A stretch of DNA of 64,000 nucleotides. Origin: Propionivibrio sp. GTDB taxonomy: Bacteria; Pseudomonadota; Gammaproteobacteria; Burkholderiales; Rhodocyclaceae. Position 1 is the stretch's first letter; every line of letters begins with the position of its first letter. Below, in pieces: positions 1-9,731 of this stretch. Under the pieces are notes generated by a model. It searched no databases, had not been told where the DNA came from, and was given only the letters and a program-made list of their open reading frames with translations. The stretch covers positions 372,001 through 436,000 of the forward strand of contig JADJLB010000002.1 of NCBI GenBank assembly GCA_016705685.1, written 5' to 3'. The position numbers were made by a program, and so were the translations under genes.

Positions 1-573
1 GGGGAGCAGGCCATTGGCGAGAAAACCAATGGCGATGGCAACGCCCAGGGTCAGGGTCGCCAAGGCAGGCCGTCGCGGCAGCAAGCAAAGCGCACAATAG
101 GCCGCCGTATGAGCCGTCAGCGCGGCCAGCATCGGCTGCGCTTCGTGGGCATGGAACAGGAAACCAATACTCCCGGCAAGGATCAGCGGCGCGGCGGCAG
201 CGTGGTCTCGGCCATGCAGTTCCCGCGACGCGAGGAGGATGAATTCAAGCGCCAACAGAGTGAATATGCCGCTGGCAAGACGGGCGGCGTCATGTACCGG
301 CAATAACCAGGAAAACAGACGGGCAGTGACTGCTGAAGTCCAGTAGTAGAGTGGCGCATCCGGATACGGGTTGCCAGCGAGGTGAGGTACGAGCCAGTTC
401 CCGTTGTTGACCGTATCGAAGGCTATGCCGATCGAAACCGCGTCGTCGTGTTTCCAGGGGTCATGGCCGATCAGTCCAATGAAAATGTAGGTGACCAGCA
501 ATAGGGCCAACACCCAGCCGCTGGGTGGCAAGGCTATCCCCTTGAAGCGCGGATGTTCAGGTAAGAATGGCAT
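1..573 (-). CDS. PMT/ArnT-like membrane glycosyltransferase, C-terminus cut by window edge
   Basis: The minus-strand frame from an ATG at 573 stays open to position 1 (191 codons), so only the N-terminal part is present. A first membrane helix (about residues 19-36) is followed by a conserved periplasmic loop with HDPWKHDDA, GNWLVPHLAGNPYPD and APLYYW. These match the first loop of the ArnT/PMT (GT39/GT83) family, whose acidic residues are catalytic and where (K)PPLYYW is typical. Further hydrophobic helices follow. Such enzymes move a sugar from a polyprenyl-phosphate donor to lipid A, protein or glycan on the periplasmic side; the acceptor cannot be told here. It lies just downstream of the rpmE terminator on the same strand. 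No strong ribosome binding site is visible. Confidence 0.8.
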   Translation of the reverse strand, partial: MPFLPEHPRFKGIALPPSGWVLALLLVTYIFIGLIGHDPWKHDDAVSIGIAFDTVNNGNWLVPHLAGNPYPDAPLYYWTSAVTARLFSWLLPVHDAARLASGIFTLLALEFILLASRELHGRDHAAAAPLILAGSIGFLFHAHEAQPMLAALTAHTAAYCALCLLPRRPALATLTLGVAIAIGFLANGLLP

Positions 574-611
574 GGCCAGACATAGTGATCGGCGTTTGAC
601 TGTCGCTTAAA

Positions 612-640
612 TAAAAAAGGCAGCCCTGCGGCTGCCCTTT
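612..640 (-). terminator. Rho-independent terminator of rpmE
   Basis: On the minus strand a GGCAGCC/GGCTGCC stem with a 4-nt loop, lengthened by AAA/TTT pairs, is followed by a run of T (612-618). It sits 31 bp after the rpmE stop and before the glycosyltransferase gene, so it should separate the two. Confidence 0.85.
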
Positions 641-670
641 CGTTGAGTCCGCATGAACTCGGTACGAGAC

Positions 671-886
671 TCAGGCCGGCTTGTGCATAGCGCCATATTT
701 CCGGTTGAATTTCTCGACGCGGCCGGCCGTGTCGATGATTTTCTGTTTGCCGGTGTAGAACGGATGGCAGGCGGAACACACTTCGACATGAAGCGCTTTC
801 TTCATGGTCGATTGAGTCTTAAACACGTTGCCACAAGAGCAGGTGACCTCAATGTTTTGGTAAGCGGGGTGGATATCGGATTTCAT
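671..886 (-). CDS. rpmE: 50S ribosomal protein L31 (bL31), zinc-binding type
   Basis: This 71-residue protein starts MKSDIHPAY and carries the four zinc-ligand cysteines of the C+ form: C16 and C18 (TCSCGN), then C37 and C40 ([10 protein letters not shown]). The length and the terminal [11 protein letters not shown] match bL31, a large-subunit protein at the inter-subunit bridge. In many bacteria the C+ form is exchanged for a cysteine-free paralogue under zinc starvation; no paralogue is in this window. rho lies upstream on the same strand, a common neighbour. A clear terminator follows. Confidence 0.97.
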   Translation of the reverse strand: MKSDIHPAYQNIEVTCSCGNVFKTQSTMKKALHVEVCSACHPFYTGKQKIIDTAGRVEKFNRKYGAMHKPA

Positions 887-1025
887 CTGGAGAAATTCCT
901 GTGAGTCAAATCAAGCCGGTTCGGGGTAAAGCGCCGGAAATAAGTTTCCAGCTTTGAGCTTCCGGTAGTTCGGTTCCGGTTCCGGAGGACGGCGCATTAT
1001 CCTCGATTCCTCGCCAATTTGCAAA

Positions 1026-2282
1026 CTAGCGGCGCATCGAGTCGAAGAACTCACCGTTGTTTTTCGTGGCTTTGATCTTGTCGAGCAGAAATTCCATCGC
1101 CTCAAGATCGTCCATGTTGTAGAGCAACTTGCGCAGTACCCACATTTTTTGCAGTACGTCGGGCATCAGCAGAAGCTCTTCGCGTCGCGTTCCTGAACGA
1201 TTGACGTTGATCGCCGGATAGACGCGCTTCTCTGCCATGCGCCGATCCAGGTGGATCTCAAGGTTTCCGGTGCCCTTGAATTCTTCGTAGATCACATCGT
1301 CCATTCGGCTGCCCGTATCGATCAGGGCCGTGGCGATGATCGTCAGCGAACCGCCTTCCTCGATGTTGCGCGCCGCTCCGAAGAAGCGCTTCGGCTTCTG
1401 CAGCGCATTGGCATCGACACCGCCGGTCAGAACCTTGCCGGACGCCGGTTGAACCGTGTTGTAGGCGCGAGCCAGACGGGTGATCGAGTCGAGCAGGATG
1501 ACCACGTCTTTTTTATGTTCGACCAGACGCTTGGCCTTCTCGATGACCATCTCGGCGACCTGGACGTGGCGGGTCGCCGGTTCGTCAAAGGTCGACGCGA
1601 CCACTTCACCGCGTACCGAGCGCGTCATCTCGGTGACTTCTTCCGGGCGCTCGTCGATCAACAGCACGATGAGTGTAATGTCCGGATGGTTGGTGGTGAT
1701 GGCATGCGCGATATGTTGCATCATCACGGTTTTGCCGCTCTTCGGGCTGGAGACCAACAGTCCGCGCTGACCTTTCCCGATCGGCGCGATGATGTCGACG
1801 ATGCGGCTGGTGGTGTTTTCCTCGCCGCGCATATCGCGTTCGAGTTTGATGTGCTCGGCAGGATGTAACGGCGTCAGATTCTCAAAAAGGATCTTGTTTT
1901 TCGAAGCTTCCGGAGGCTCGCCATTGATCTTGTCGACTTTGACCAGCGCGAAATAACGTTCGCCGTCTTTGGGCGTGCGAATTTCACCTTCGACCGTGTC
2001 GCCGGTGTGCAGGTTGAAACGGCGTATCTGGCTGGGGCTGACATAGATGTCGTCGGTGCTGGCCAGATACGAGGTGTCGGGCGAACGCAGGAATCCGAAA
2101 CCGTCCTGCAAGGTTTCCATGGTGCCGTCGCCGAAAATCGTTTCTCCCTTTTTGGCCTGATTCTTCAGCAGTGCAAAAATCAGTTCATGCTTTCGAAGTC
2201 GATTGGCACCTTCGATATTGTTGGTGACAGCCATGTCGAGCAACTGGCTTACATGTAGGGCTTTAAGTTCGGATAGATGCAT
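1026..2282 (-). CDS. rho: Transcription termination factor Rho
   Basis: The product is 418 residues when started at [12 protein letters not shown], the usual Rho start; an in-frame ATG 51 bp upstream would add residues unlike Rho and is rejected. The primary RNA-binding domain shows the RNP1-like DGFGFLRS at residues 60-67. The hexameric RecA-type ATPase shows Walker A SSPKSGKT at 178-185, at the same positions as E. coli Rho, and [13 protein letters not shown] as the catalytic region. Rho is an RNA-dependent helicase that ends transcription of untranslated RNA. It is followed by rpmE and preceded by trxA on the same strand, a typical trxA-rho-rpmE order. Confidence 0.98.
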   Translation of the reverse strand: MHLSELKALHVSQLLDMAVTNNIEGANRLRKHELIFALLKNQAKKGETIFGDGTMETLQDGFGFLRSPDTSYLASTDDIYVSPSQIRRFNLHTGDTVEGEIRTPKDGERYFALVKVDKINGEPPEASKNKILFENLTPLHPAEHIKLERDMRGEENTTSRIVDIIAPIGKGQRGLLVSSPKSGKTVMMQHIAHAITTNHPDITLIVLLIDERPEEVTEMTRSVRGEVVASTFDEPATRHVQVAEMVIEKAKRLVEHKKDVVILLDSITRLARAYNTVQPASGKVLTGGVDANALQKPKRFFGAARNIEEGGSLTIIATALIDTGSRMDDVIYEEFKGTGNLEIHLDRRMAEKRVYPAINVNRSGTRREELLLMPDVLQKMWVLRKLLYNMDDLEAMEFLLDKIKATKNNGEFFDSMRR

Positions 2283-2498
2283 GAGTGGAGTATTTAAAAT
2301 TGGGAAGGCGTGATGCGCGGTCAAGAACGACACGCATGCGGAGGGGGTAATGGGTGTGGCCGGACGTGCTGCGACCGGGTGTTAACGCCGAGCTATGAAA
2401 CGCAAGTGGGAGTCAAGCTTCCAAGTTCTGTGCGGACCTTGTTATGAGTGTTTTCAGGTGCCGCACCGGAATGAACCAACAGGCCGAGGGTAGCGACT

Positions 2499-2825
2499 TT
2501 AAAGTTGGCTGTCAATGAAAGTGCAAAGTTGCGATTTGGAAAGGGCGCCTACCTTGGTCGCCTCGACGTTGCCGTTCTTGAACAGCATCAGCGTGGGAAT
2601 GCCACGCACGCCGTAACTCGCCGGCGTATTCTGGTTGTCGTCGATGTTCAGTTTGGCAACTTTCAAGCGCCCGGCATATTGAGTGGCGATTTCATCGAGA
2701 ATCGGCGCGATCATTTTGCAGGGGCCGCACCACTCTGCCCAATAATCGACCAGTACCGGTTGCGTTGCCTGCAGAACTTCGGCGTCAAAGGTGTCATCGG
2801 TAATGTAATGGATGTGTTCGCTCAT
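2499..2825 (-). CDS. trxA: Thioredoxin 1
   Basis: This 108-residue cytoplasmic disulfide reductase has the WCGPC active site at residues 32-36 and the cis-proline motif GIPTLMLF. The start at [10 protein letters not shown] follows an AGAAGG ribosome binding site 7 nt upstream on the minus strand; longer in-frame starts lack family similarity. Thioredoxin passes electrons from thioredoxin reductase to ribonucleotide reductase, PAPS reductase and damaged proteins. It lies about 215 bp upstream of rho on the same strand and is divergent from fdxA. Confidence 0.97.
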   Translation of the reverse strand: MSEHIHYITDDTFDAEVLQATQPVLVDYWAEWCGPCKMIAPILDEIATQYAGRLKVAKLNIDDNQNTPASYGVRGIPTLMLFKNGNVEATKVGALSKSQLCTFIDSQL

Positions 2826-2945
2826 CATGAAGCCTTCTGGGTAACAAAAAGGTGGGAGGTGGTTTGCCTGTAGATGCAGGGCTCGGCAGACGGGTTCCAT
2901 CCTAGCGAAAAATGTCCGTCAAGGGAAGCGAGCAGGCAAATACGC

Positions 2946-2951
2946 TATAAT
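2946..2951 (+). promoter_or_regulatory. -10 element of the fdxA promoter
   Basis: A perfect TATAAT lies 31 bp before the fdxA start. No good -35 hexamer is seen about 17 bp upstream. The ribosome binding site GCAGGAA is just before the ATG. Confidence 0.55.
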
Positions 2952-2981
2952 TTTGTGCGCCAATTCTGAAAAGCAGGAAAT

Positions 2982-3305
2982 ATGACTTACGTTGTCACCG
3001 AGAACTGTATCAAGTGCAAGTACACCGATTGCGTCGATGTATGCCCGGTCGATTGCTTTCACGAAGGCCCCAACTTTCTGGTCATCGACCCGGAAGAGTG
3101 CATCGATTGCACGCTGTGTGTGGCCGAATGTCCGGCTGAAGCCATTTTTGCCGAGGATGACGTGCCTGAACCCCAGCACAAGTTCATTGCGCTGAATGCC
3201 GAGTTGGCCAAGAACTGGCCAGTAATTTCCGAACGCCACGAGCCGCCGGCCGACGCCGACGAGTGGAACGGTACGCCCGACAAGCTTGAGCACCTCGAAC
3301 GCTGA
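2982..3305 (+). CDS. fdxA: 7Fe-8S ferredoxin FdxA
   Basis: This 107-residue ferredoxin has cysteines at 9, 12, 17, 21, 40, 43, 46 and 50. The layout matches Azotobacter ferredoxin I with a one-residue offset, predicting a 3Fe-4S cluster (C9, C17, C50) and a 4Fe-4S cluster (C21, C40, C43, C46). The C-terminal tail after residue 60 is typical of FdxA. It is a cytoplasmic low-potential electron carrier; the partner enzyme is not indicated by context. The gene is divergent from trxA, and addB begins 36 bp after its stop. Confidence 0.95.
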   Translation: MTYVVTENCIKCKYTDCVDVCPVDCFHEGPNFLVIDPEECIDCTLCVAECPAEAIFAEDDVPEPQHKFIALNAELAKNWPVISERHEPPADADEWNGTPDKLEHLER

Positions 3306-3341
3306 TTCGGTTCACCCGGTTTCCCTGTTGCCCCGGTTCCC

Positions 3342-6200
3342 GTGCAGCAGAACGCTGAGCGGCTGATTTCTACGGCCTTGCCGGCGGGCGAAGCGTTCCT
3401 CGATACGCTCGCAATCGCCCTGTTCGCCTGTTGCGCCGAGGCCGTCGATTCTGGCGATCTTTCCTCGGTACGCGTCCTGGCGCCTTCGCTGCCGGTCGCC
3501 TCCGAGTTGCGTTCCGCCATACTGCGTGCGGCACCCCGGCCGCTGCTCTTGCCGCGCTTCGATACATTGGCGCGCTGGGTCGGGTCAGCGTCCTTCAGCG
3601 CCATTCCAGAGCCGATGCCGGACAGCGAACGGATCGTGCTGTTGCGCGAAGCCCTGCGCGAGCGCGGCTGGTTTGACGAGTCGGCGCTGTGGGGCATCGC
3701 TTCAGAGATGACCCGGCTATTCGACGAGTTGACGACAGCCGCCCTTACCCTGCCGGACGATCAGGCCGGATTGCTCAGGCAACTGCAACGCGCCTATGCA
3801 CAGCACGTCTCTGCGCCGCTGGCGTTTGAGGCGCGTGTCGTGCATGAACTTTGGCGTGCGCAGGCATCAGCCGGGCGGCCCGATACGACGGCCGTCTACC
3901 GGATGCGTCTGGCCGCATTGGCGAAACAGGTCGCGCTGGCGAATGCGTCGTCACATCCGCTGCTGGTTCTGCTCAAAGCCGCTCCCGAGGAGTCCCTCGA
4001 TCCGGCCGAACACGATTTCCTCTTGCGCTACGGGCAGGTGCAACCCCTATTCGTATTTCATCCGGCGCCCCGCAGCGCATGCGCTTCGCCACTGATGGCG
4101 ACGCTTGCCGCAGCCTGGCCGGAGGAAAGCCACGAATCAGCCTTGCGCGGTTCATCGTCCGTCACACCATTATTCGACCGGGCCATCGAGCTGGCGACGA
4201 AGTGCACGGAAAGCCCACTGATCGGGCGCTTGCAACTCGTCCCGGCAACAGGCCGGGAGCAGGAGGCGGCGTTTGCGGTGGCGCAAATCGGCGCGTGGCT
4301 CGAGGCGGGCAAGCGGCGCATCGTCCTGATTTCGCAGGATCGGCTGACGGCGCGGCGCGTTCGTGCGCTGCTCGAACGCGAGAACGTGCTCGTCAGCGAC
4401 GAAACCGGCTGGAAACTTTCGACGTCCCGCGCGGCGGCGGCGGTCGATGCGCTCATTGAAACGGTTGCCGGTGGCGCCTACCACCGCGATCTACTTGACC
4501 TGTGCAAGTCGCCCTTCGTCTTTTCCGACTGTGACGTTGGCATGCGCAAGGCGGCGGTATTCACGCTCGAAACGGCAATCCGCACGGCATCGGCCAAATC
4601 CGGCTTGTCGCGTTTCCGGCGTTGCCTGATCGAAAACAACGACGCGCGTGCCGCCGCGAAGGAACTGGGGCTGGGCCTGCTCGATCGCGTCGAGGCGGCA
4701 GCGACGCTGTTGCTGGCGCGTCCCGCCCCGCTGGTGCGCTGGATCGCCCGGCTACTCAAGGCGCTGGAAGCGCTGGGCGCACTGGAACCACTGCGCCAGG
4801 ATGCCGCCGGCAAGGTGCTGATCGATTTGCTCGAATTGCGACGCCAGGAACTTGAAGACAGCGCAGTGCTTTTTGCCTTTGCCGCGTGGCGCGACTGGCT
4901 GAACCGCGAGTTCGAGTCAACAAATTTTTGCGACGACAGCATCAGCAGCCCGATCGTGCTCACCCCGCTCAATGCTATCCGCATGCGCGGTTTCGAGGCC
5001 GCTCTCTTGCTTGGCGGCGATGCACGCCAATTGGCGCCGACAGCCGATGGGCTGTTCTTCAATCAATCGGTCCGGCGGGAGCTTGGATTACGCACCCGCG
5101 ACGACGTCGAGCGCGACTTGCGCCGCAATCTCGAAATGCTGCTTGCCACCGTGCCGCAGGTCACCGTGACCTGGCAATCCGAACAGGACGGCGAAGCCAA
5201 TCTGCTGGCGCCCGACCTCGCGCTATTGTCGACCCTGCACCGCTTGGCCTGGCAGGACGACCTGCTGAGGCCACCGTTGCCAGTGCGCGGCGATCCTGCG
5301 GTAGACCAGGCAACGGCGCCGCGGAATAGCGGGATGGCGGCGCCAGTTGTCCCGCCTGAACTTATCCCGCATCGCGTTTCGGTGAGCGCTTATGCCAGCC
5401 TGGTCGCTTGCCCCTACCTTTTCTTTGCCCGCCATGTGCTCAAGCTGGGCGAAATGGACGAGGTCAGCGAGGCGATGGCCAAGCGCGACTACGGCGCGCT
5501 GGTGCATCGCGTTCTGGAGCGATTCCACGAGCGCCATCCCGTGCTCGCCGAGCTCGCTGAGGATCAGGCGCTGACAGCCATGCAAGACTGCGTTGCCGAA
5601 GTCTTCGCGCCGGCGGTCGATGACGATTTCCTGGTGACGGGCTGGCGCCTGCGCTGGGAAAAGCGGCTGGTGGCCTATCTCGATTGGCAACGCGATCAGG
5701 AGGCGCAAGGTTGGCATTGGTCGCAGGCCGAAACGCGGGTTAGCCGCATACTCGCGCTGGACGATGCTGGATGCACGGATGGTCGCATCGAGCTTTACGG
5801 CCGCATCGACAGAATCGATCTTGGCAATCCGGGGGCGACGAATACCGATCGCGCCTTTCTGCTCGACTACAAGACGCAGGCGGCCAAGACGATTCGCGAC
5901 AGACTGCAGGACGACATTCAGCTCCCGACCTACGTGCTGCTGCATGGCCATGCCGTGAAGGCCGCCTATGTTGCACTCGACGACGAGCGTGTACTGGCCG
6001 TTGCGGCGGGCGATGAGGAGGCTGCCTTGATGGCTGCGGCCGACGCACAGGGCCAGCGCCTGCAAACCGTCGTGGCGTCGATATACGCAGGCGCCAGACT
6101 GCCGGCACAGGGAGTCGACAACGTATGCCAGTGGTGCGAGATGCGCGGACTATGCCGAAGGGATTATGTTCCAGTGTCTGGCGCCGCCATCCCCGAATGA
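3342..6200 (+). CDS. addB: ATP-dependent helicase/nuclease subunit AddB-like (PD-(D/E)XK nuclease)
   Basis: The 952-residue product has a degenerate helicase-like N-terminal and middle part and a C-terminal PD-(D/E)XK nuclease (RIDRIDL, then FLLDYKT with D842 and K844). An AddB-type iron-sulfur staple is visible: one cysteine at 690 (ACPYLFFARHVLKL) and three near the end, C929, C932 and C938 (VCQWCEMRGLC). With AddA it would resect double-strand breaks for RecA-dependent repair, replacing RecBCD. The start is a GTG without a strong ribosome binding site, so the first residues are uncertain. addA follows after 33 bp, supporting an operon. Confidence 0.9.
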   Translation: MQQNAERLISTALPAGEAFLDTLAIALFACCAEAVDSGDLSSVRVLAPSLPVASELRSAILRAAPRPLLLPRFDTLARWVGSASFSAIPEPMPDSERIVLLREALRERGWFDESALWGIASEMTRLFDELTTAALTLPDDQAGLLRQLQRAYAQHVSAPLAFEARVVHELWRAQASAGRPDTTAVYRMRLAALAKQVALANASSHPLLVLLKAAPEESLDPAEHDFLLRYGQVQPLFVFHPAPRSACASPLMATLAAAWPEESHESALRGSSSVTPLFDRAIELATKCTESPLIGRLQLVPATGREQEAAFAVAQIGAWLEAGKRRIVLISQDRLTARRVRALLERENVLVSDETGWKLSTSRAAAAVDALIETVAGGAYHRDLLDLCKSPFVFSDCDVGMRKAAVFTLETAIRTASAKSGLSRFRRCLIENNDARAAAKELGLGLLDRVEAAATLLLARPAPLVRWIARLLKALEALGALEPLRQDAAGKVLIDLLELRRQELEDSAVLFAFAAWRDWLNREFESTNFCDDSISSPIVLTPLNAIRMRGFEAALLLGGDARQLAPTADGLFFNQSVRRELGLRTRDDVERDLRRNLEMLLATVPQVTVTWQSEQDGEANLLAPDLALLSTLHRLAWQDDLLRPPLPVRGDPAVDQATAPRNSGMAAPVVPPELIPHRVSVSAYASLVACPYLFFARHVLKLGEMDEVSEAMAKRDYGALVHRVLERFHERHPVLAELAEDQALTAMQDCVAEVFAPAVDDDFLVTGWRLRWEKRLVAYLDWQRDQEAQGWHWSQAETRVSRILALDDAGCTDGRIELYGRIDRIDLGNPGATNTDRAFLLDYKTQAAKTIRDRLQDDIQLPTYVLLHGHAVKAAYVALDDERVLAVAAGDEEAALMAAADAQGQRLQTVVASIYAGARLPAQGVDNVCQWCEMRGLCRRDYVPVSGAAIPE

Positions 6201-6233
6201 ATGACGATGCCTGCACAGCTTGTTTGACGCGCC

Positions 6234-9200
6234 GTGACTGACGCTGCTGCCCTGATTCTGCGCGCCCTCGACCCTTCACGCAGCGTCGTCGTCGAAGCCT
6301 GTGCCGGTAGCGGCAAGACCTGGCTGCTGGCGTCACGCATCGTGCGTCTGCTGCTGGCCGGCGTCGCGCCGGGCGAGATTCTGGCGATAACTTTCACGCG
6401 CAAGGCAGCGCGGGAGATCGAAGAGCGCGTGGTGAACTGGTTGCACCAACTGGCCACGTGCAGCGCAGCGCAGGTCATCGAATTCCTGGCCGAACGCGGG
6501 GTGCCGGTTGGCGCGACCGACGAAGCCGAGGCGTCCACGATACGTACCGCACGCGGGCTGTACGAGCGGGTGCTGACCGCACCGTCCGGGCTGGCGGTCA
6601 ATACCTTTCACAGCTGGTTTCTGCAGCTGGTCGATGCGGCGCCGTTATCAGCGAATCTGGCCGGAGCGATGCTGGTCGAAACCGACTCGCGGTTGTTCGA
6701 CGAACTCTGGCAGTCCTTTGCCCGCAGTCTTCAGAAGATGCCTGCGCATGAAGTTACGCAGGCTTTTGTCCGGCTGTTGGACGAGGCGGGGCTCGACGCG
6801 ACGAAGCGGCTGATTGTCCGGGCGATGGATCGGCGCAGCGAATGGTTGGCATACGCCGATGCGGAATCGGGCACGGCGGAAAAGATCGTCGCTGGGTTGC
6901 GAGCGCAATCCGGTGCGGGAGAGACAGGCCAGGCCCTCGGTGAATTCTTTGCCGGTGAATGGCAGCAGGAATTTCAGGCCTATCTCGGTTTCCTTGAAAT
7001 GAGCAAGCTCAAGAGCGATCAGGACGCGGCCGCGAAACTGCGCATGGCGCTGGATGACGCGGATCGGGCAAGGTCCTTCGAAGGATTGCGTTCCGTGTTC
7101 CTGATCAAGGAAGGCACGCTGCGCGCGAAGCAGGCGGGAGGCACCCTTGATCAGCGCTACACGCCGCAAGGTGCGGCGCGTTTCATCGAACTGCATCGCC
7201 GGCTCGGCGAGCGCGTGATCGTTTGTCTCGAACAACAGACGGCGGAGCGTATTCTCGCCTTCAATCGCGACGCCTGCACGGTGTTTGCCGCTTTCCTGGC
7301 GCATGTCGAAGAGTTCAAGAAGGCGCGACGGCAGATCGATTTTATCGATGCCGAATGGAGTGTGCTCAAGCTGCTGCGCGACGAAGAAACCGCAGCATTT
7401 CTGCAGGCCCGCCTGGATGCGCGTTACAGTCATGTGCTGCTCGACGAGTTTCAGGACACCAACCCGTTGCAATGGCAGATTCTGATGGCCTGGCTGGCGG
7501 CGTATTCGGACTCGCAGCGTCCGGTGATCTTCCTGGTCGGCGATCCGAAGCAATCGATCTATCGCTTTCGTCGCGCCGAGCCAAAACTGTTCTCAGGAGC
7601 CGCCGATTTCCTCGCGCAGTCGTTTGGCGCGCTGCGTTGCGAGCAGGATGCCTCGCGGCGCAATGCCCAGCCGATCATCGACGTGGTCAATGCGATTTTC
7701 ATGAATGAGCCCAACTTTGCACCGTACCGCGAGCAGACCTCGTTGGCTGGCGAATTGCCGGGCCGGGTCGAGTTGATGCCGTTGTTCGGCAAGGCGGAAG
7801 ATGCAAATCCGGTTGGACGTGAAGGCGTGACTGCCTTGCGCAATCCACTCGTCGAACCGGACAGCATTCCCGAAGACCGTCGCTTGCGACAGGAAGCCGA
7901 ATGTCTGGCCGAAAAATTGGGCAGCATCGTGGATACCTGGCTGATCGAGGAGAAAGGCGCGGATGGTTGCCTGCAGCAACGCCCCGCCCGTTACGACGAT
8001 ATCATGTTGCTCGTGCGCACGCGAACGCATCTGGCGTGTTACGAACGGGCGCTTAGCGCCGCCAACATTCCCTATGCGGCAGGATCGCGCGGCGGATTGC
8101 TGACGGCACTCGAAGTGCGCGATTGCGTGGCGCTGCTTGAGTTTCTGGTGACACCGGTGGACGATCTTAAACTCGCCCACACACTGCGTTCACCGATATT
8201 TTCCTGCGGCGATGACGATCTGATGCACCTCGCGGCGCGTCAGGAATCGACCTGGTGGCAGCGACTCCAGGCGCTGGTTGCGCAAGGGTGTGCGTCGCCT
8301 CATCTGGTGCGTGCGGCGCGTTTGCTCGAAGGCTGGCTGCTGGCCGCCGATCGCCTGCCGGCGCACGACCTGCTGGATTGCCTCTTTCATCAAGGCGAAG
8401 TGCTGGCTCGCTATCGTCGGGCCGTGCCGGAAGCGGCCAGCGCGAGCGTCCTCGCCAATTTGCGGGCCTTGCTGCTGCTCGCCCTTGAACTTGACGGCGC
8501 GCGCTATCCGAGCCTGCCGCGCTTTATCGACGAATTGCGCGAACTCCGTGAAGCCGACGCCAACGACGCGCCGGATCAGGGCGTGATCGAGGCGCCGGCG
8601 GGTGTTGAAGCGGGACGCGTGAGGATTCTTACCCTGCATGGTGCCAAGGGACTGGAAGCGCCGATTGTCTGGCTGCTCGGAGCGAATTCCGCGCCACGCT
8701 CGCAGGATGCGTGGGATGTGCTGGTCGATTGGCCGGCCCAGGCTTCAGGCCCGCGGCACGTCTCGTTCTACGGACGCAAGGCGGATCGCGGGCAGGCACG
8801 GCAGCCCCTGTTCGAAGCAGAAAGTGCGGCCGCGATGCGCGAGGAGTTGAACCTGCTCTATGTCGCCATGACCCGCGCGCGGCAGGTCTTCTTTGCCAGC
8901 GGCATCGAGAACGGCAAGGCGGGAGGGCGAACGCCTTACCGGCTGATCGAAGCGGCCTTGCAAAGATTGGTCGATTCGGGAGAAGGATCGGCACACGGAC
9001 TGGCGTACGGCAACAGTTTGCCGGTGAGTTGTGCAGCGCCCGGCGAAAAACGCCGGCCTGGGGCAACGGCGGTTTACGCGCCCTTGCCGCAGATCGGTGA
9101 ACGCCGGCGCGTGGCGGATGACGCCACCCGATTCGGTATCTTGTTTCATGCTCTGCTCGAACGACGCACCGCCGGGGAAGAGCGGACAGGCTGGTGGAAG

Positions 9201-9551
9201 GAACTCGGGTTTGACGAGGGCGACTACCGGCGTGTGCTGCCGGCGGCCGAGCGGCTGCTGGCCGCAGATGCACTGCAACGCTTCTTCAACCCGGCCTTGT
9301 ATCGTCGCGCGTGGAACGAAGTCGAGATCTCGACGGGCAAGGGCGAACTGCTACGGATCGATCGCCTGGTCGAGTTCGATGCGGAGGTCTGGGTCCTTGA
9401 TTACAAGAGTTCGGGAACCGACAGTGCGCGTCTTGAAGAATATCGCACGCAGATCGCCGGCTATTGCCGGGCGCTTGAAGCCGTATCTTCAGGCAAAGCG
9501 GTGCGCGGGGCCTTGATCTTCGCCGATGCCTCTTTGCTTGAAACATACTGA
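6234..9551 (+). CDS. addA: ATP-dependent helicase/nuclease subunit AddA (UvrD-like)
   Basis: This 1105-residue SF1A helicase has Walker A ACAGSGKT at residues 22-29, motif Ia ITFTRKAAREIEER, motif II LLDEFQDTNPLQW, motif III GDPKQSIYRFRRAEP and late motifs LTLHGAKGLEAP and LLYVAMTRAR. A RecB-like nuclease domain ends it (RIDRLVEF, then VLDYKSSG with D1056 and K1058). AddA is the motor and one nuclease of AddAB, acting on double-strand ends. The start is GTG. It is the second gene of an apparent addB-addA operon. Confidence 0.95.
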   Translation: MTDAAALILRALDPSRSVVVEACAGSGKTWLLASRIVRLLLAGVAPGEILAITFTRKAAREIEERVVNWLHQLATCSAAQVIEFLAERGVPVGATDEAEASTIRTARGLYERVLTAPSGLAVNTFHSWFLQLVDAAPLSANLAGAMLVETDSRLFDELWQSFARSLQKMPAHEVTQAFVRLLDEAGLDATKRLIVRAMDRRSEWLAYADAESGTAEKIVAGLRAQSGAGETGQALGEFFAGEWQQEFQAYLGFLEMSKLKSDQDAAAKLRMALDDADRARSFEGLRSVFLIKEGTLRAKQAGGTLDQRYTPQGAARFIELHRRLGERVIVCLEQQTAERILAFNRDACTVFAAFLAHVEEFKKARRQIDFIDAEWSVLKLLRDEETAAFLQARLDARYSHVLLDEFQDTNPLQWQILMAWLAAYSDSQRPVIFLVGDPKQSIYRFRRAEPKLFSGAADFLAQSFGALRCEQDASRRNAQPIIDVVNAIFMNEPNFAPYREQTSLAGELPGRVELMPLFGKAEDANPVGREGVTALRNPLVEPDSIPEDRRLRQEAECLAEKLGSIVDTWLIEEKGADGCLQQRPARYDDIMLLVRTRTHLACYERALSAANIPYAAGSRGGLLTALEVRDCVALLEFLVTPVDDLKLAHTLRSPIFSCGDDDLMHLAARQESTWWQRLQALVAQGCASPHLVRAARLLEGWLLAADRLPAHDLLDCLFHQGEVLARYRRAVPEAASASVLANLRALLLLALELDGARYPSLPRFIDELRELREADANDAPDQGVIEAPAGVEAGRVRILTLHGAKGLEAPIVWLLGANSAPRSQDAWDVLVDWPAQASGPRHVSFYGRKADRGQARQPLFEAESAAAMREELNLLYVAMTRARQVFFASGIENGKAGGRTPYRLIEAALQRLVDSGEGSAHGLAYGNSLPVSCAAPGEKRRPGATAVYAPLPQIGERRRVADDATRFGILFHALLERRTAGEERTGWWKELGFDEGDYRRVLPAAERLLAADALQRFFNPALYRRAWNEVEISTGKGELLRIDRLVEFDAEVWVLDYKSSGTDSARLEEYRTQIAGYCRALEAVSSGKAVRGALIFADASLLETY

Positions 9552-9731
9552 GGCTATCGGCAATGTTCGGGACCGTTCGGTACTGGCCGGCGCGCTTCGG
9601 GTTCGGAGCCTTCCCAAAACTAGCCGAATGGAATAGCATCGCCGGAAGTGGGTCGTAGGACTTTCATCGTGACTGCAATCAGGGGAAATCAAAGCACAAA
9701 CATCATTCCCTGAGCTTTCGGAGGATGGCAA